A stretch of 6,875 nucleotides of DNA from contig UQQI01000065.1 of assembly GCA_900543055.1 (NCBI GenBank), forward strand, positions 1 through 6,875. The letters are read 5' to 3'. The stretch is from an uncultured Mollicutes bacterium (GTDB lineage: Bacteria > Bacillota_I > Bacilli_A > RF39 > UBA660). Below are positions 6,576-6,875 of the stretch, piece after piece (the first letter of the stretch is position 1; each line of letters opens with the position of its first letter). The notes under the pieces are model-generated. The model was not told the origin of the DNA. It worked only from the letters and a program-made list of their open reading frames with translations, and ran no database searches. The position numbers and the translations under genes were made by a program.

Positions 6576-6600
6576 AAGAAGAGCTTCTACTCTTCTTTTA
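6573..6600. terminator. shared bidirectional terminator between convergent genes
   Basis: TAAAAGAAGAG (6573-6583) pairs perfectly with CTCTTCTTTTA (6590-6600) around the six-base loop CTTCTA. The left arm includes the phosphodiesterase TAA stop, and the right arm encodes the last codons of the opposing gene, whose TAG lies in the loop. Read on the minus strand, the stem is followed by a run of six T. Read on the plus strand, the T run is part of the stem. Confidence 0.75.
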
Positions 6601-6875
6601 ATGCAGTTATCTCTTCTTCAGTTAGATTAGTATATTTCTTTATTAGATTTATATCTACGTTGTCTTTTAACATATTCTTTGCTATTTCTATTTTTTCTTC
6701 TCTTTTTCCTTCGTCTTTCAATGCCCATTCCTTATCATAAGCTTCTCCAAATCAATCTTCAAAACTTACTTCTTCTGCTTCTTTTAGATATTCATTCATA
6801 ACTTTCTCATCACCCAAACATTTTAGTTTATCTAAGTCCATATCTACTAGTGCTAGAATATATTTTTCTCTTTCA
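6587..6875 (-). pseudogene. 3' part of an Rpn/PDDEXK-type putative transposase gene with an in-frame TGA
   Basis: The minus strand reads an open frame from the right edge, broken only by TGA at 6752-6754. Before it are 40 residues including KYILALVDMDLDKLKCL and MNEYLKEAEEVSFED; after it are 54 residues including FGEAYDKEWALKDEG, KREEKIEIAKNMLKD and LIKKYTNLTEEEITAL, ending at TAG. This charged helical tail, with EIAKNML and a final LTxEEI motif, is typical of the C terminus of Rpn/YhgA-like PD-(D/E)XK proteins annotated as putative transposases or recombination-promoting nucleases. The catalytic N-terminal domain would lie beyond the window. Continued similarity after the TGA in the same frame indicates a recent nonsense mutation, or a sequencing error, rather than a natural end. 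TGA read as Trp is unlikely, since neighbouring genes use TGG for all their tryptophans. Confidence 0.7.

Noticed and set aside
6587..6875. Alternative genetic code with TGA as tryptophan
   Set aside because: All tryptophans in the four intact genes are TGG and none contains an internal TGA, so one TGA in a mobile-element-type gene is better explained as a mutation or error.

Overview
The window is strongly AT-rich. Its genes use Firmicutes-like signals: AGGAGG-type ribosome binding sites, sigma-A -35/-10 boxes and U-tract hairpin terminators. Every tryptophan in the four intact proteins is TGG and their stops are TAA or TAG, so the standard code fits. Family content (a 7TM hybrid kinase, a Pr6Pr membrane protein next to an ANL ligase, an Rpn-type nuclease/transposase relic) suggests a low-GC Bacilli or Clostridia-like gut bacterium. 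That placement is inference.

Layout from left to right. Positions 1-95 hold only a weak terminator and no supported gene. Positions 96-2666 (minus) encode an 856-residue membrane hybrid histidine kinase ordered multi-TM, HisKA, HATPase, receiver, acidic linker, Hpt. A hairpin terminator at 2703-2736 separates it from a two-gene minus-strand operon. Reading in the direction of transcription, that operon is a six-pass membrane protein of the Pr6Pr (FAR-17a/AIG1-like) family at 4647-5324, then, 21 bases later, a class I adenylate-forming acyl-CoA/ACP ligase at 2775-4625. The operon has a near-consensus promoter at 5530-5558, followed by a leader of about 200 bases that ends in a perfect-stem terminator just before the ribosome binding site. 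This arrangement indicates transcription attenuation or a riboswitch-like device of no class I recognise.

Reading away from it on the plus strand is an exported glycerophosphodiester phosphodiesterase (5640-6575) with an extended -10 promoter and a very short 5' UTR. It converges on a broken, partial gene for an Rpn/PDDEXK-type putative transposase (6587-6875, minus). The two share one hairpin that overlaps both gene ends.

A possible common theme is membrane lipid handling: the ligase activates a fatty or related carboxylic acid, the Pr6Pr protein may be a lipid hydrolase by analogy with AIG1, and the phosphodiesterase deacylates or recycles glycerophosphodiesters. The kinase would sense a signal at the membrane, but its output regulator is not in the window. 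The most interesting item is the attenuated leader of the Pr6Pr-ligase operon.
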